Positions 8,357 through 15,689 of a DNA stretch of 34,962 nt are shown here, in pieces. Positions within the stretch are counted from its first letter, which is position 1, and each line of letters opens with the position of its first letter. The DNA comes from Bacteroidales bacterium (GTDB taxonomy: Bacteria; Bacteroidota; Bacteroidia; Bacteroidales; F082), in contig CAAGIO010000034.1 in NCBI GenBank assembly GCA_900769945.1, positions 1 to 34,962 of the forward strand, read 5' to 3'. Both the position numbers and the translations under genes were made by a program. The notes under the pieces are model-generated. The model saw only the letters and a list, made by a program, of their open reading frames with translations, searched no databases and was not told the DNA's origin.

Positions 8357-8441
8357 AATTTAAATGTTGATTACTACTTTTTGTTGATTTGATTCTTTTT
8401 ACTTTTTACTTTAATTATTAATAATATTTTTTCTTTTCTCG

Positions 8442-8529
8442 CGGAGAGAGCGGGATTCGAACCCGCGGTACCCTTTTGAAGTACACACACTTTCCAGGCG
8501 TGCTCCTTAAACCACTCGGACATCTCTCC
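8442..8529 (-). tRNA. tRNA-Ser (anticodon GGA)
   Basis: The minus strand folds as a class II tRNA. The 7-bp acceptor pairs GGAGAGA with TCTCTCC. The anticodon loop CTGGAAA sits between CACGC and GTGTG, giving anticodon GGA at 8493-8495. There is a long variable arm as expected for serine, and the T arm is GCGGG-TTCGAAT-CCCGC. The discriminator base is G. CCA is not encoded, since the genome continues CGAG. It reads UCC/UCU codons. It lies on the same strand as, and upstream of, the exbB operon. Confidence 0.96.
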
Positions 8530-8558
8530 TCGGCTTTATCGCCAAAAAAATTTCGTGT

Positions 8559-8566
8559 CAAAATTA
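8559..8566 (-). promoter_or_regulatory. -7 element upstream of tRNA-Ser
   Basis: The minus strand reads TAATTTTG (TAnnTTTG) 30 bases upstream of the tRNA 5' end. A TTG occurs further upstream at 22 instead of 19 bases spacing. It is probably the tRNA promoter and perhaps also feeds exbB. Confidence 0.45.
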
Positions 8567-8668
8567 CACATTTTTTCTTTTGAAATAACAAGAATTTTAA
8601 AACATTATTTCTTTTTTATGTAAATTATTCTTTCCTCGTGCCTAATCACTGCATTTTCAATGCGTTAT

Positions 8669-9694
8669 CTATACAGTCATCTCTCCTCTCAGCGGTGTCT
8701 GGAGATAATTCTCAATTTCTTTTTTGTCAAGTCCCTCACCAAGCAGATACATCATCTTCGCCAATGCCGACTCCGTCGTTATGTCATGACCGCTGATAAC
8801 GCCTATCCTGTCAAGGTCTAAACTCGTCTCATATCGCCCCATCTCCACCGAGCCCGACTTGCATTGTGTCACATTATATATTATTAGTCCTTTCCTTATG
8901 GCTTCCTCAAGCTCGTTGATGAACCATTGTGATGTCGGTGCGTTGCCTGAGCCGTATGTCTCCATTATCACTGCCTTTAGCCCCGGTGTGCATAGCACGT
9001 GCCTGACGTAGTTCCTCGTGATGCCTGGGAACAGTTTCAGTATCCCGACGTTTCTGTCGAATTTCTTATGCACTATCAGCCTCTCTTTGCCCGGCTTCGC
9101 TATATACTCCTTATTATATTTAATCTTTATTCCTGCTTCGGCCAACGGAGGGTAGTTGCCTGATGAGAATGCGTTGAAATGTTCCGCGTTGAACTTCGTT
9201 GACCTGTTGCCTCTAAGCAGCTGGTTCTCAAAGAAGATGCTGACCTCTGGTACGCATGGACTGCCTTCAGCGTTCGATGCCGCTATCTCTATAGCAGTGA
9301 TGAAGTTCTCGCGTCCGTCGCTCCTTACCATGCCCATCGGCAACTGTGAGCCGGTGAAGACAACGGGTTTTGACAGGTTCTCAAGCATAAAGCTTAATGC
9401 CGACGCGCTGTATGCCATGGTGTCGGAGCCGTGAAGCACCACAAACCCGTCGTATCTGTCATAACACTCCTCTATCTTCTCTGCTATCTGTATCCAGAAG
9501 TCTGGCGTCATGTTTGATGAGTCGATGAGATGCTCGAACGAATAGACGTCAACATTATACGGAAGGCTGCGTAAGATGGGCAGATGCTCACCTATGTTGC
9601 TGAAATCGACCGGGACAAGGCTGCCTGTCTGCGGGTCTTTCATCATTCCTATGGTTCCTCCGGTGTAGATTACAAGTATTGATGCGTTTTCCAT
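8669..9694 (-). CDS. ansA: Type I L-asparaginase
   Basis: This enzyme hydrolyses L-asparagine to aspartate and ammonia. The 341-residue protein has no signal peptide, so it is the cytoplasmic type I form. Both catalytic threonine regions are present: YTGGTIGM at residues 10-17 and LHGSDTMAYSASAL at about 88-101. Further family pieces are VFTGSQLPMG near 116 and the C-terminal domain with TYGSGNAP near 245. It is the last gene of the trpS-hflX-tatD-ansA run, starting 12 bases after the tatD stop. Gene order with tatD is common in Bacteroidales. Confidence 0.95.
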   Translation of the reverse strand: MENASILVIYTGGTIGMMKDPQTGSLVPVDFSNIGEHLPILRSLPYNVDVYSFEHLIDSSNMTPDFWIQIAEKIEECYDRYDGFVVLHGSDTMAYSASALSFMLENLSKPVVFTGSQLPMGMVRSDGRENFITAIEIAASNAEGSPCVPEVSIFFENQLLRGNRSTKFNAEHFNAFSSGNYPPLAEAGIKIKYNKEYIAKPGKERLIVHKKFDRNVGILKLFPGITRNYVRHVLCTPGLKAVIMETYGSGNAPTSQWFINELEEAIRKGLIIYNVTQCKSGSVEMGRYETSLDLDRIGVISGHDITTESALAKMMYLLGEGLDKKEIENYLQTPLRGEMTV

Positions 9695-9706
9695 TGTTTG
9701 CGTTTT

Positions 9707-10501
9707 TTATGAGAGACGGAAGATTCGTTCCGCATTGTTGTTTGATATCTGTATTAGCTTTTCGATCTCGATATTGTAGGCTTGAGCGACCATCTCTATG
9801 GTTTTCAAGATGTAAGACGGCTCGTTACGCTTGCCTCTGAACGGTGTGGGCGGCAGATAAGGGTCATCGGTCTCAAACACTATGTTCTCTAACGGTATCT
9901 CGTTGAGGAAGTCCTTGACGTGGCAGTTTTTATATGTCACTACGCCGCCGAGCCCTAACGCCATACCTAATGAGAGGGCGGTCATTGCGTCTTGGCGGGT
10001 GCCGTTGAAACAGTGCATCACTCCGGCGAGGCGGCCATCTTGCTCTTGCTCAAGGGTTTTGAACATCTGAGGGAAAGCCTCCCTCGTGTGTAATGACACG
10101 GGCAGCCCTAACTCTTTCGCCCAACGCAGCTGCACCCTCAGCACCTCGACCTGCTCGCGCTCGAAGGTCTTGTCCCAGTATAAGTCAAGGCCTATCTCTC
10201 CTATGGCGCACATTATCAGCCCTTTGTCGTCGGTGATCCCTGACAGCGCGTCGATATGCCTCTCTATCACTCCTAAATGCCTGATGTAGTCGTCTTTCAC
10301 CGATTCGGGATGTAGGCCTATCATTATTCTTGAGTTTTGGGAATGCTTCTCAAAGAAATCCATCATCGGCTTCACCGAGAGTTCGTCGGTGTTGGGCAGC
10401 AACAGCATTTCCACGCCTGAGTCGAGAGCTCTGCTGAACACCTCCTCGCGGTCGTTGTCGAACGCCTCGTCGTAGATATGGCTGTGTGTGTTGATAATCA
10501 T
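9707..10501 (-). CDS. TatD-family metal-dependent hydrolase (DNase)
   Basis: TatD enzymes are metal-dependent deoxyribonucleases of the amidohydrolase fold, linked to DNA repair and quality control. In the 264-residue product the metal ligands can be followed: NTHSHIYDEAFDNDR at the start (H-x-H), GEIGLDLYW (Glu) near residue 103, SLHTREAF near 136, MHCFNGT near 161 and the terminal Asp in ETDDPYLPPTPFRGKRNEP near 212. The start codon lies 1 base after the hflX stop, so translation is probably coupled. Whether the substrate is DNA or another phosphate ester cannot be told from sequence. Confidence 0.93.
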   Translation of the reverse strand: MIINTHSHIYDEAFDNDREEVFSRALDSGVEMLLLPNTDELSVKPMMDFFEKHSQNSRIMIGLHPESVKDDYIRHLGVIERHIDALSGITDDKGLIMCAIGEIGLDLYWDKTFEREQVEVLRVQLRWAKELGLPVSLHTREAFPQMFKTLEQEQDGRLAGVMHCFNGTRQDAMTALSLGMALGLGGVVTYKNCHVKDFLNEIPLENIVFETDDPYLPPTPFRGKRNEPSYILKTIEMVAQAYNIEIEKLIQISNNNAERIFRLS

Positions 10502-10502
10502 A

Positions 10503-11693
10503 TTAATATAGGAAGTTGTCGAAGGGGTATTTCAATGCGTGCATGTCCTTTATCTCGTTGTAAAGCATGTCTCTGAACTCCTGATAGTTCTCTTTTTCAG
10601 CGGCAGAGATGAAGATGCAGGGCTTGTCCTTCGCCATCCATGTCTTTTTCCAGTCGTCGAGTGTGTAGTTCTTCTTTGTGATAGGCGAAAGGTCATCCTC
10701 TTCTTTCTCTACATATTGGTAAGCGTCTATCTTGTTGAATACCAATATTGTTTTTTTATCTCCTGCGCCAATCTCGTTAAGGGTGTTGTTGACGGTTTCT
10801 ATTTGGGATTCGAAATCGGGGTGGGAGATATCTACCACATGGAGTAGGATGTCGGATTCCCTCACCTCGTCGAGTGTTGACTTAAAAGACTCTATCAGCT
10901 GTGTTGGCAGTTTCCTTATGAAGCCCACGGTGTCGGAGAGTAGGAAGGGCAGGTTCTCTATGACCACTTTTCTCACTGTGGTGTCGAGTGTGGCGAAGAG
11001 TTTGTTTTCTGCGAAGACGTCGCTTTTGCTCAGCATGTTCATTATTGTGGATTTGCCCACGTTGGTGTAACCGACGAGTGCTACGCGTACAAGTTGCTGT
11101 CTGTTTTTGCGCTGGACGGTTTTCTGCATGTCTATTTCTTTCAGGCGTTCTTTCAGGGTGGCTATCTTGTCACGGATAATCTTTCTGTCGGTCTCAATCT
11201 GGGTCTCGCCGGGACCACGCATGCCGATACCGCCTCTTTGTCGTTCGAGGTGGGTCCACATCCTCGTGAGTCGGGGCAGCATATATTGGTATTGTGCGAG
11301 TTCCACCTGTGTCTTGGCGTATGCTGTCTTTGCGTTTTTGGCGAAGATGTCGAGGATAAGGTTCGTCCTGTCGAGAATGCGGCATTCTAATTCTTTTTCG
11401 AGGTTGCGTATCTGTGTCGCGCTGAGCTCGTCGTCAAAGATAGCCATGTCGATTTCCTCTGCCTTGACATATTGTTTCAGTTCTTCTAATTTGCCGGTGC
11501 CGAGATAGGTGACGCTATTCGGTCTGTCGAGAGCCTGGACGAAGCGTCCCACGGTGATTCCGCCGGCTGTTTCAAGGAGGAACTCCAGCTCGTCAAGATA
11601 CTCTTCTGTCCTCTCTCTGTTTTGTTCTTTAGAGCTCACTGCCACTAACACTGCGCGCTCTTGAACCTTCTCATGACTAATCATCTCGCCCAT
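10503..11693 (-). CDS. hflX: GTPase HflX
   Basis: HflX is a ribosome-binding GTPase that splits stalled ribosomes under stress. The 396-residue protein has the N-terminal HflX domain with the signature RGGIGMRGPGETQIETDR at 153-170, a coiled-coil linker (171-200) and the GTPase domain. G1 is GYTNVGKS (208-215), G3 is DTVG (254-257) and G4 is NKID. A C-terminal HflX domain completes it. The start codon overlaps the trpS stop by one base (TAATG), which shows coupling. A second in-frame ATG three codons downstream (11684) is an equally possible start. Confidence 0.95.
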   Translation of the reverse strand: MGEMISHEKVQERAVLVAVSSKEQNRERTEEYLDELEFLLETAGGITVGRFVQALDRPNSVTYLGTGKLEELKQYVKAEEIDMAIFDDELSATQIRNLEKELECRILDRTNLILDIFAKNAKTAYAKTQVELAQYQYMLPRLTRMWTHLERQRGGIGMRGPGETQIETDRKIIRDKIATLKERLKEIDMQKTVQRKNRQQLVRVALVGYTNVGKSTIMNMLSKSDVFAENKLFATLDTTVRKVVIENLPFLLSDTVGFIRKLPTQLIESFKSTLDEVRESDILLHVVDISHPDFESQIETVNNTLNEIGAGDKKTILVFNKIDAYQYVEKEEDDLSPITKKNYTLDDWKKTWMAKDKPCIFISAAEKENYQEFRDMLYNEIKDMHALKYPFDNFLY

Positions 11694-12691
11694 TAGAAAT
11701 GCTTGAATCCTATTATTTCCCTAACTTCTTTTATTGTCTTTCTTGCGCTTTCGCGAGCTTTTTCGGCTCCCAAGCGTGCCACCTTGTTAATATATTCGTT
11801 GTCGGCGTCAATCTCGCGTATTCTCTCACGTATTGGGGTCACGAACTGAATCATGTCCTCTGCGAGTTGTTTTTTCATGTCGCCGTAGCGGATAGTCATG
11901 TTGTTATAGGCGTCGTCGAAGAACTGTACTGTTTCAGGTTTTGAGACGATGCTCATAAGTTTGAACAGGTTCTGTATCGCCTCTGGTTTTTCTTGGTTCA
12001 TCTCCGTCGGGCCGCTGTCGGTCTTGGCTTTCATCACTTTTTTGCGGATAGAGCTGTCGTCTTCAGCGAGGAAGATGGCGTTGCCTTCGCCTTCCGACTT
12101 GCCCATTTTGCCGTTTCCGTCGAGTCCGGGCACCTTTATGAGTTGGTTTCCGAAGTTAAAGCCTTGAGGGATAGGGAAGTAGTCGATGCCGTAGATGTTG
12201 TTGAACCTTCCGGCGAAGTCGCGTGCTTTTTCGAGGTTCTGTTCTTGGTCTTTACCTACGGGCACGAAGTTGGAGCGGTGGATAAGGATGTCGGCTGCCA
12301 TGAGTGTGGGGTAGGTGAGTAGGCCTGCGTTGACGTTGTCCGGTTGTTTGCGGACTTTCTCTTTGAACGTCGTCACGCGTTGCAGCTCACCGATGTAGGC
12401 GTTCATGTTCAGGAACAGATATAGTTCGAGCACTTCCGGCACATCGCTTTGCACATAGAGTGTTGCTTTCTCTGGGTCAACGCCGGCGGCAAGGTATTCA
12501 ACGAGAATCTGTCTCACTCTGCCATGAAGGTCGTCAGGGTGAGGATGTGTCGTAAGTGAGTGATAGTCAGCTATAAAGAAATAGCAGTTGTAATTATCTT
12601 GAAGGCGGATGAAGTTCTGCACCGCGCCAAAATAGTTGCCAAGATGTAGATTTCCTGTAGGTCTGATTCCGCTAAGTACGATTTCTTTCAT
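11693..12691 (-). CDS. trpS: Tryptophanyl-tRNA synthetase
   Basis: TrpRS charges tRNA-Trp. The 332-residue length is typical of the bacterial enzyme. The class I signatures are visible: the HIGH-type PTGNLHLGN at 11-19 and the KMSKS-type KMGKSEG near residue 195. The DQEQNLEKARDFAGRFN segment that lines the active site lies near 142. It is the first gene of the trpS-hflX-tatD-ansA run, behind a TATCTTTG element at 12710-12717. I see no T-box or tryptophan leader peptide in the short upstream gap, so no tryptophan-responsive control is evident. Confidence 0.97.
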   Translation of the reverse strand: MKEIVLSGIRPTGNLHLGNYFGAVQNFIRLQDNYNCYFFIADYHSLTTHPHPDDLHGRVRQILVEYLAAGVDPEKATLYVQSDVPEVLELYLFLNMNAYIGELQRVTTFKEKVRKQPDNVNAGLLTYPTLMAADILIHRSNFVPVGKDQEQNLEKARDFAGRFNNIYGIDYFPIPQGFNFGNQLIKVPGLDGNGKMGKSEGEGNAIFLAEDDSSIRKKVMKAKTDSGPTEMNQEKPEAIQNLFKLMSIVSKPETVQFFDDAYNNMTIRYGDMKKQLAEDMIQFVTPIRERIREIDADNEYINKVARLGAEKARESARKTIKEVREIIGFKHF

Positions 12692-12709
12692 AATAGTATT
12701 TTAATCTTG

Positions 12710-12717
12710 CAAAGATA
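12710..12717 (-). promoter_or_regulatory. -7 element for the trpS operon
   Basis: The minus strand reads TATCTTTG 18 bases upstream of the trpS start codon, implying a very short leader. No TTG stands at the usual 19-base spacing. Confidence 0.5.
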
Positions 12718-12766
12718 GGAAAAGTTTGTGGAATATGAATTGTTTTATGATAATTTTTAAAAAGAC

Positions 12767-12794
12767 AGAAGAGATACCACATGGCATCTCTTCT
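12767..12794 (-). terminator. Terminator of the RNase G gene
   Basis: AGAAGAGAT pairs with ATCTCTTCT, with an inner CC/GG pair, just after the rng stop on the minus strand. The minus strand continues GTCTTTTTAAAAA, a modest U tract. Confidence 0.65.
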
Positions 12795-12817
12795 TCATTC
12801 GTTACTTTTGTTTGGCC

Positions 12818-14395
12818 TCAGAAGGTGATGTCGTCTCCGTTCTTGTCAAGGAAGTTGAATTTCATGATGTGGAATGACTTCATCTCTTGGATGTTTATTT
12901 TCTTCTTATACTTCCAGCACCATTTCCTTTTGATAGAGAAAAGACCTTTTGTCAGGTAGGCGTAGATGAAGGGGTGCACCTGTAAAGTGACGGACTTCTC
13001 GTTTTGGTCGAGGAGCAGGTATTTAAGGTTGCTTTCAAGTTCGTCTATGAACAGTATTGAGGGTTTTATTTTCCCTGTGCCGTTGCAAACGGGGCATTTC
13101 TCTTGGACGGTAATCTCTGTTTCAGGTCGCACGCGTTGGCGTGTAATCTGTATGAGGCCGAACTTTGTGGCGGGGAGGATTGTGTGTTTGGCGCGGTCTT
13201 TCGCCATCTCTTCATGTAGCTTGTCGAACAGCATTTTTCGGTTTTTCGATTCGTGCATGTCGATGAAGTCAACGATGATGATGCCGCCCATGTCGCGCAA
13301 TCGCAGTTGTCGTGCAATCTCCGTTGCCGCTTCTAAATTGACAGTCAATGCGTTCTCTTCTTGAGAGTTCTCTTTGTTAACCCGGTGACCGCTGTTGACG
13401 TCGATGACGTGCATGGCCTCGGTGTGTTCAATGATGAGGTAAACACCATTTCTGATTGTGACAATTCTTCCGAAAAGCCCCTTTATCTGTTTGGAGACGC
13501 CGTAAGCCTCGAAAATAGGCTCCTTGCCTTTGTAGAGCTTTACGATGTCGGTCTTTTGGGGGGCTATTGTGGAGATGTAGCTCTTGATTTCGTCGTAGAG
13601 AGAAAGGCTATCGACGGTGATTGCGTTAAAAGACTCATTAAGGATATCCCTGAGCATCACCGATGTGCGGTCGAGCTCGCTCACGAGCTTGCAAGGTGCC
13701 TTGCTCCCGTATAACGCCATCGTCATCTGCTCCCACTTCTCGTAAAGGCCTTTGATGTCGTTATCAAGCTCCTCCACCTTCTTGCCCTCTGCCACGGTGC
13801 GTATGATGACTCCGAAGTTGTTCGGCTTGATGCTGTGGATGAGCTTCTTTAACCGGCTGCGTTCCTCGCTGCTGTGTATCTTCTGCGATACCGATACCCT
13901 GTTGGAAAACGGTACTAATACCACATACCTGCCCGCAAAGGAAATCTCTGCGGTGATACGCGGCCCCTTTGTGTTGATTGGTTCCTTGGCAATCTGCACC
14001 GGGATATGGTCGCCCGCCTGTAGAAAATCGGTTATCTTCCCCGACTTGTCTATGTCGGCAAGCAACTTCATGCTCTCAATGTATGTCTGTGCCGTCTTGC
14101 CCTCGTTAGCCATCTTCGAATACTGTATCAATGAGCGTATCTGCGGACCAAGGTCTAAATAATGCAGGAACGCATCCTTCTCATTGCCAATATCTACAAA
14201 GGCGGCATTTAATCCCGGCAGTATCTTCCGAATCCTACCGTAATAAATGTCCCCAACCGCGAAGTTGCTGTTGTCTTTCTCCTTATGATACTCAACGAGC
14301 TGCTTGTCTTCCAATAAAACAATATTAACCTCTGAAACATCAGAACTTATTACAAGCTCTCTGTTGACTGTCGAAACTGTAGTTGTTGTGTCCAT
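12818..14395 (-). CDS. rng: Ribonuclease G (RNase E/G family)
   Basis: This endoribonuclease takes part in rRNA maturation and mRNA decay. The 525-residue protein has the S1-type RNA-binding domain at about 45-150. The catalytic core follows, with the Mg-binding aspartates in IDVNSG (331-336) and DFIDM (376-380). The zinc-link CPVC at 434-437 follows, in the usual CPVCNGTGK setting. The E. coli RNase E scaffold tail is missing, as expected for RNase G. The last 40 residues are Lys-rich and predicted beta (KRKWCWKYKKKINIQ), typical of Bacteroidota homologues. It is a single gene with its own terminator. I see no good promoter element directly upstream. Confidence 0.95.
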   Translation of the reverse strand: MDTTTTVSTVNRELVISSDVSEVNIVLLEDKQLVEYHKEKDNSNFAVGDIYYGRIRKILPGLNAAFVDIGNEKDAFLHYLDLGPQIRSLIQYSKMANEGKTAQTYIESMKLLADIDKSGKITDFLQAGDHIPVQIAKEPINTKGPRITAEISFAGRYVVLVPFSNRVSVSQKIHSSEERSRLKKLIHSIKPNNFGVIIRTVAEGKKVEELDNDIKGLYEKWEQMTMALYGSKAPCKLVSELDRTSVMLRDILNESFNAITVDSLSLYDEIKSYISTIAPQKTDIVKLYKGKEPIFEAYGVSKQIKGLFGRIVTIRNGVYLIIEHTEAMHVIDVNSGHRVNKENSQEENALTVNLEAATEIARQLRLRDMGGIIIVDFIDMHESKNRKMLFDKLHEEMAKDRAKHTILPATKFGLIQITRQRVRPETEITVQEKCPVCNGTGKIKPSILFIDELESNLKYLLLDQNEKSVTLQVHPFIYAYLTKGLFSIKRKWCWKYKKKINIQEMKSFHIMKFNFLDKNGDDITF

Positions 14396-14430
14396 AATAT
14401 TACAAAGGTTTATTTTTTCAATGCTAAAAA

Positions 14431-14477
14431 CAATAACACAACATTGACATCATATTTGGTACAATGCTGTGTTATTG
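14431..14477 (-). terminator. Terminator of the HU/small basic protein unit
   Basis: CAATAACACA pairs with TGTGTTATTG (10 bp). After one mismatch, CATTG pairs with CAATG, around a 15-base loop. On the minus strand it is followed by TTTTTAGC. It lies about 25 bases after the stop of the 29-residue gene. Confidence 0.65.
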
Positions 14478-14501
14478 GCTAAAAGAAGCTAATCATATTG
14501 A

Positions 14502-14591
14502 TTATTTCTTCTTATGTCTGTCCTTTCTGAGGCGTTTTTTACGCTTGTGGGTGGACATTTTGTGTCTTTTATGTTTCTTTCCGTTTGGCAT
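14502..14591 (-). CDS. Tiny basic protein, AURKAIP1/COX24 (mS38/bS22-like) family
   Basis: This 29-residue frame is almost entirely Lys, Arg and His: it begins MPNGKKHKRHKMSTHKRKKR and ends DRHKKK. The K-R-H-K-M-x-T-H-K-R-K-K-R core is the COX24/AURKAIP1 C-terminal motif, whose mitochondrial member mS38 is a small-subunit ribosomal protein and whose mycobacterial relative is bS22. It starts 21 bases after the HU stop on the same strand and ends before a strong hairpin, so it is the second gene of a two-gene unit. Gene finders often miss it for its size. A role on the ribosome is inferred from the family. Confidence 0.8.
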   Translation of the reverse strand: MPNGKKHKRHKMSTHKRKKRLRKDRHKKK

Positions 14592-14612
14592 AATATAAAG
14601 ATTTAATTGTAA

Positions 14613-14897
14613 TTACTTAAGATCATTGATGAATGATTTTGCTGGCTTGAAAGCTGGGATGTAGTGTTCTGGAATAACAATCGGGCATCCTGCTCCGTTG
14701 TTAGCACGAATGTTTCTACCAACTTTTGCCGCTCTCTTCTTGCTTTTGAAGCTGCCAAAGCCTCTGAGATAAACATCTTCCTTGTTCTTAACAGCCTCTT
14801 TCACTATCTCCATGAAAGATTCTACAACTGCTTGTGCGCTGCCTTTTTCAACACCTGTTTGTTCAGCGATTTTTGCTACGATTTCAGCTTTTGTCAT
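14613..14897 (-). CDS. HU-family histone-like DNA-binding protein
   Basis: HU proteins bend and compact DNA as dimers. The 94-residue protein has the usual helical start (MTKAEIVAKIAEQTGVEKGSA) and the LRGFGSFKSKKRAAKVGRN beta-arm entry. The arm reads IRANNGAGCPIVIPEHYIPAFKP, which is the Bacteroidota form with VIPEH in place of the enterobacterial NPQTGE style. Length and ending (SFINDLK) are normal. It is followed by the 29-residue basic gene on the same strand. A TATTTTTG element lies 33 bases upstream. Confidence 0.95.
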   Translation of the reverse strand: MTKAEIVAKIAEQTGVEKGSAQAVVESFMEIVKEAVKNKEDVYLRGFGSFKSKKRAAKVGRNIRANNGAGCPIVIPEHYIPAFKPAKSFINDLK

Positions 14898-14929
14898 ATC
14901 TGTTCTTTTTTAAAAAATTTTTACCGCTG

Positions 14930-14937
14930 CAAAAATA
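14930..14937 (-). promoter_or_regulatory. -7 element for the HU gene
   Basis: The minus strand reads TATTTTTG (TAnnTTTG) 33 bases upstream of the HU start. The flanks are very AT-rich. Confidence 0.5.
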
Positions 14938-15074
14938 ATAAGTTTTTTTTATTGTGGACATAAAAAAATTATTTTTTTTCATTCATTTTCTTAATGATAC
15001 GTGTTTCTTATATTTTTTTTAAAAAAATCACACCTAAATTAATAGTTTATTATTCCTGAACAATGAAAAATTCT

Positions 15075-15082
15075 TAATTTTG
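15075..15082 (+). promoter_or_regulatory. -7 element for the ssb-gldE-gldD unit
   Basis: TAATTTTG matches TAnnTTTG and lies 15 bases before the ssb ATG, so the leader would be very short. No TTG is found at the expected distance upstream. Confidence 0.5.
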
Positions 15083-15096
15083 CAGAAAAATTATTC

Positions 15097-15687
15097 ATGG
15101 CAAGTCTTAATAAAGTTATTCTGATTGGAAACCTTGGTAAAGACCCTGAAGTCCTTACTTTTGAAAATGGTAATAAAAAAATGTCGGTCTCCCTCGCTAC
15201 CTCTGAACGCTACCGCGACCGTGACGGTAACTGGGTGGAACAAACCGAATGGCATAACCTCGTCGCCTTCGGATTCCTCGCTCAAGATATTGCCGATAAA
15301 AAAAGAAATTATTTTAAAGGCGACCAAGTCTATGTGGAAGGAAGGATTAAAACTCGACAATATGTTGATAACCAGAATGTCACACGTAGTATCACCGAGA
15401 TTAACGTTGATAAGATGATGAGCCTCGGAAATGCAAGGAACTCCCAAAATCCTAACGCCTCCTATATGGCTTACTCACAACAATCTCCTCAATTTCCGCC
15501 ACAGCCATCTCAGCCTCAGTACCAGCAATCTGGTGGGCAGCCTTCGCAGCCATACCAGCCTCAGTATCATCAATCTGTAGAGCAGCCTCCACAGCCATCT
15601 CAGACTCAGTATCAACAGCCATTTCAGCAGCCTGTTGAACCCCAATTCCCTAATTCAGCCTACGATGGAGATGACCTCCCGTTCTAA
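15097..15687 (+). CDS. ssb: Single-stranded DNA-binding protein
   Basis: SSB coats single-stranded DNA during replication and repair. The 196-residue protein has the OB-fold at about 3-107 with the classic start SLNKVILIGNLGKDPEV and the WHNLVAFG and YVEGRIKTR motifs. A Gln/Pro-rich flexible linker (about 120-188) follows. It ends in the acidic DGDDLPF tip that binds partner proteins. The linker contains three 15-residue repeats (see the repeat entry). gldE follows after 2 bases, so ssb heads a unit with two T9SS-linked genes, an arrangement seen elsewhere in Bacteroidota. Confidence 0.96.
   Translation: MASLNKVILIGNLGKDPEVLTFENGNKKMSVSLATSERYRDRDGNWVEQTEWHNLVAFGFLAQDIADKKRNYFKGDQVYVEGRIKTRQYVDNQNVTRSITEINVDKMMSLGNARNSQNPNASYMAYSQQSPQFPPQPSQPQYQQSGGQPSQPYQPQYHQSVEQPPQPSQTQYQQPFQQPVEPQFPNSAYDGDDLPF
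15502..15625 (+). repeat. 45-bp tandem repeat in the ssb linker
   Basis: Units start at 15502, 15547 and 15592, an exact 45-base period (15 codons). Each begins CAGCCAT and carries CTCAGTA soon after, encoding a P-Q-x-x-Q-x-Q-Y-x-Q pattern. The third copy is partial. The period preserves the frame, so copy number can change without breaking ssb. Confidence 0.85.
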
Positions 15688-15689
15688 TT

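Noticed and set aside
8650..8664. GCATT-TTC-AATGC hairpin after ansA as a terminator
   Set aside because: The 5-bp stem has no U tract on the minus strand, so it is too weak to call.
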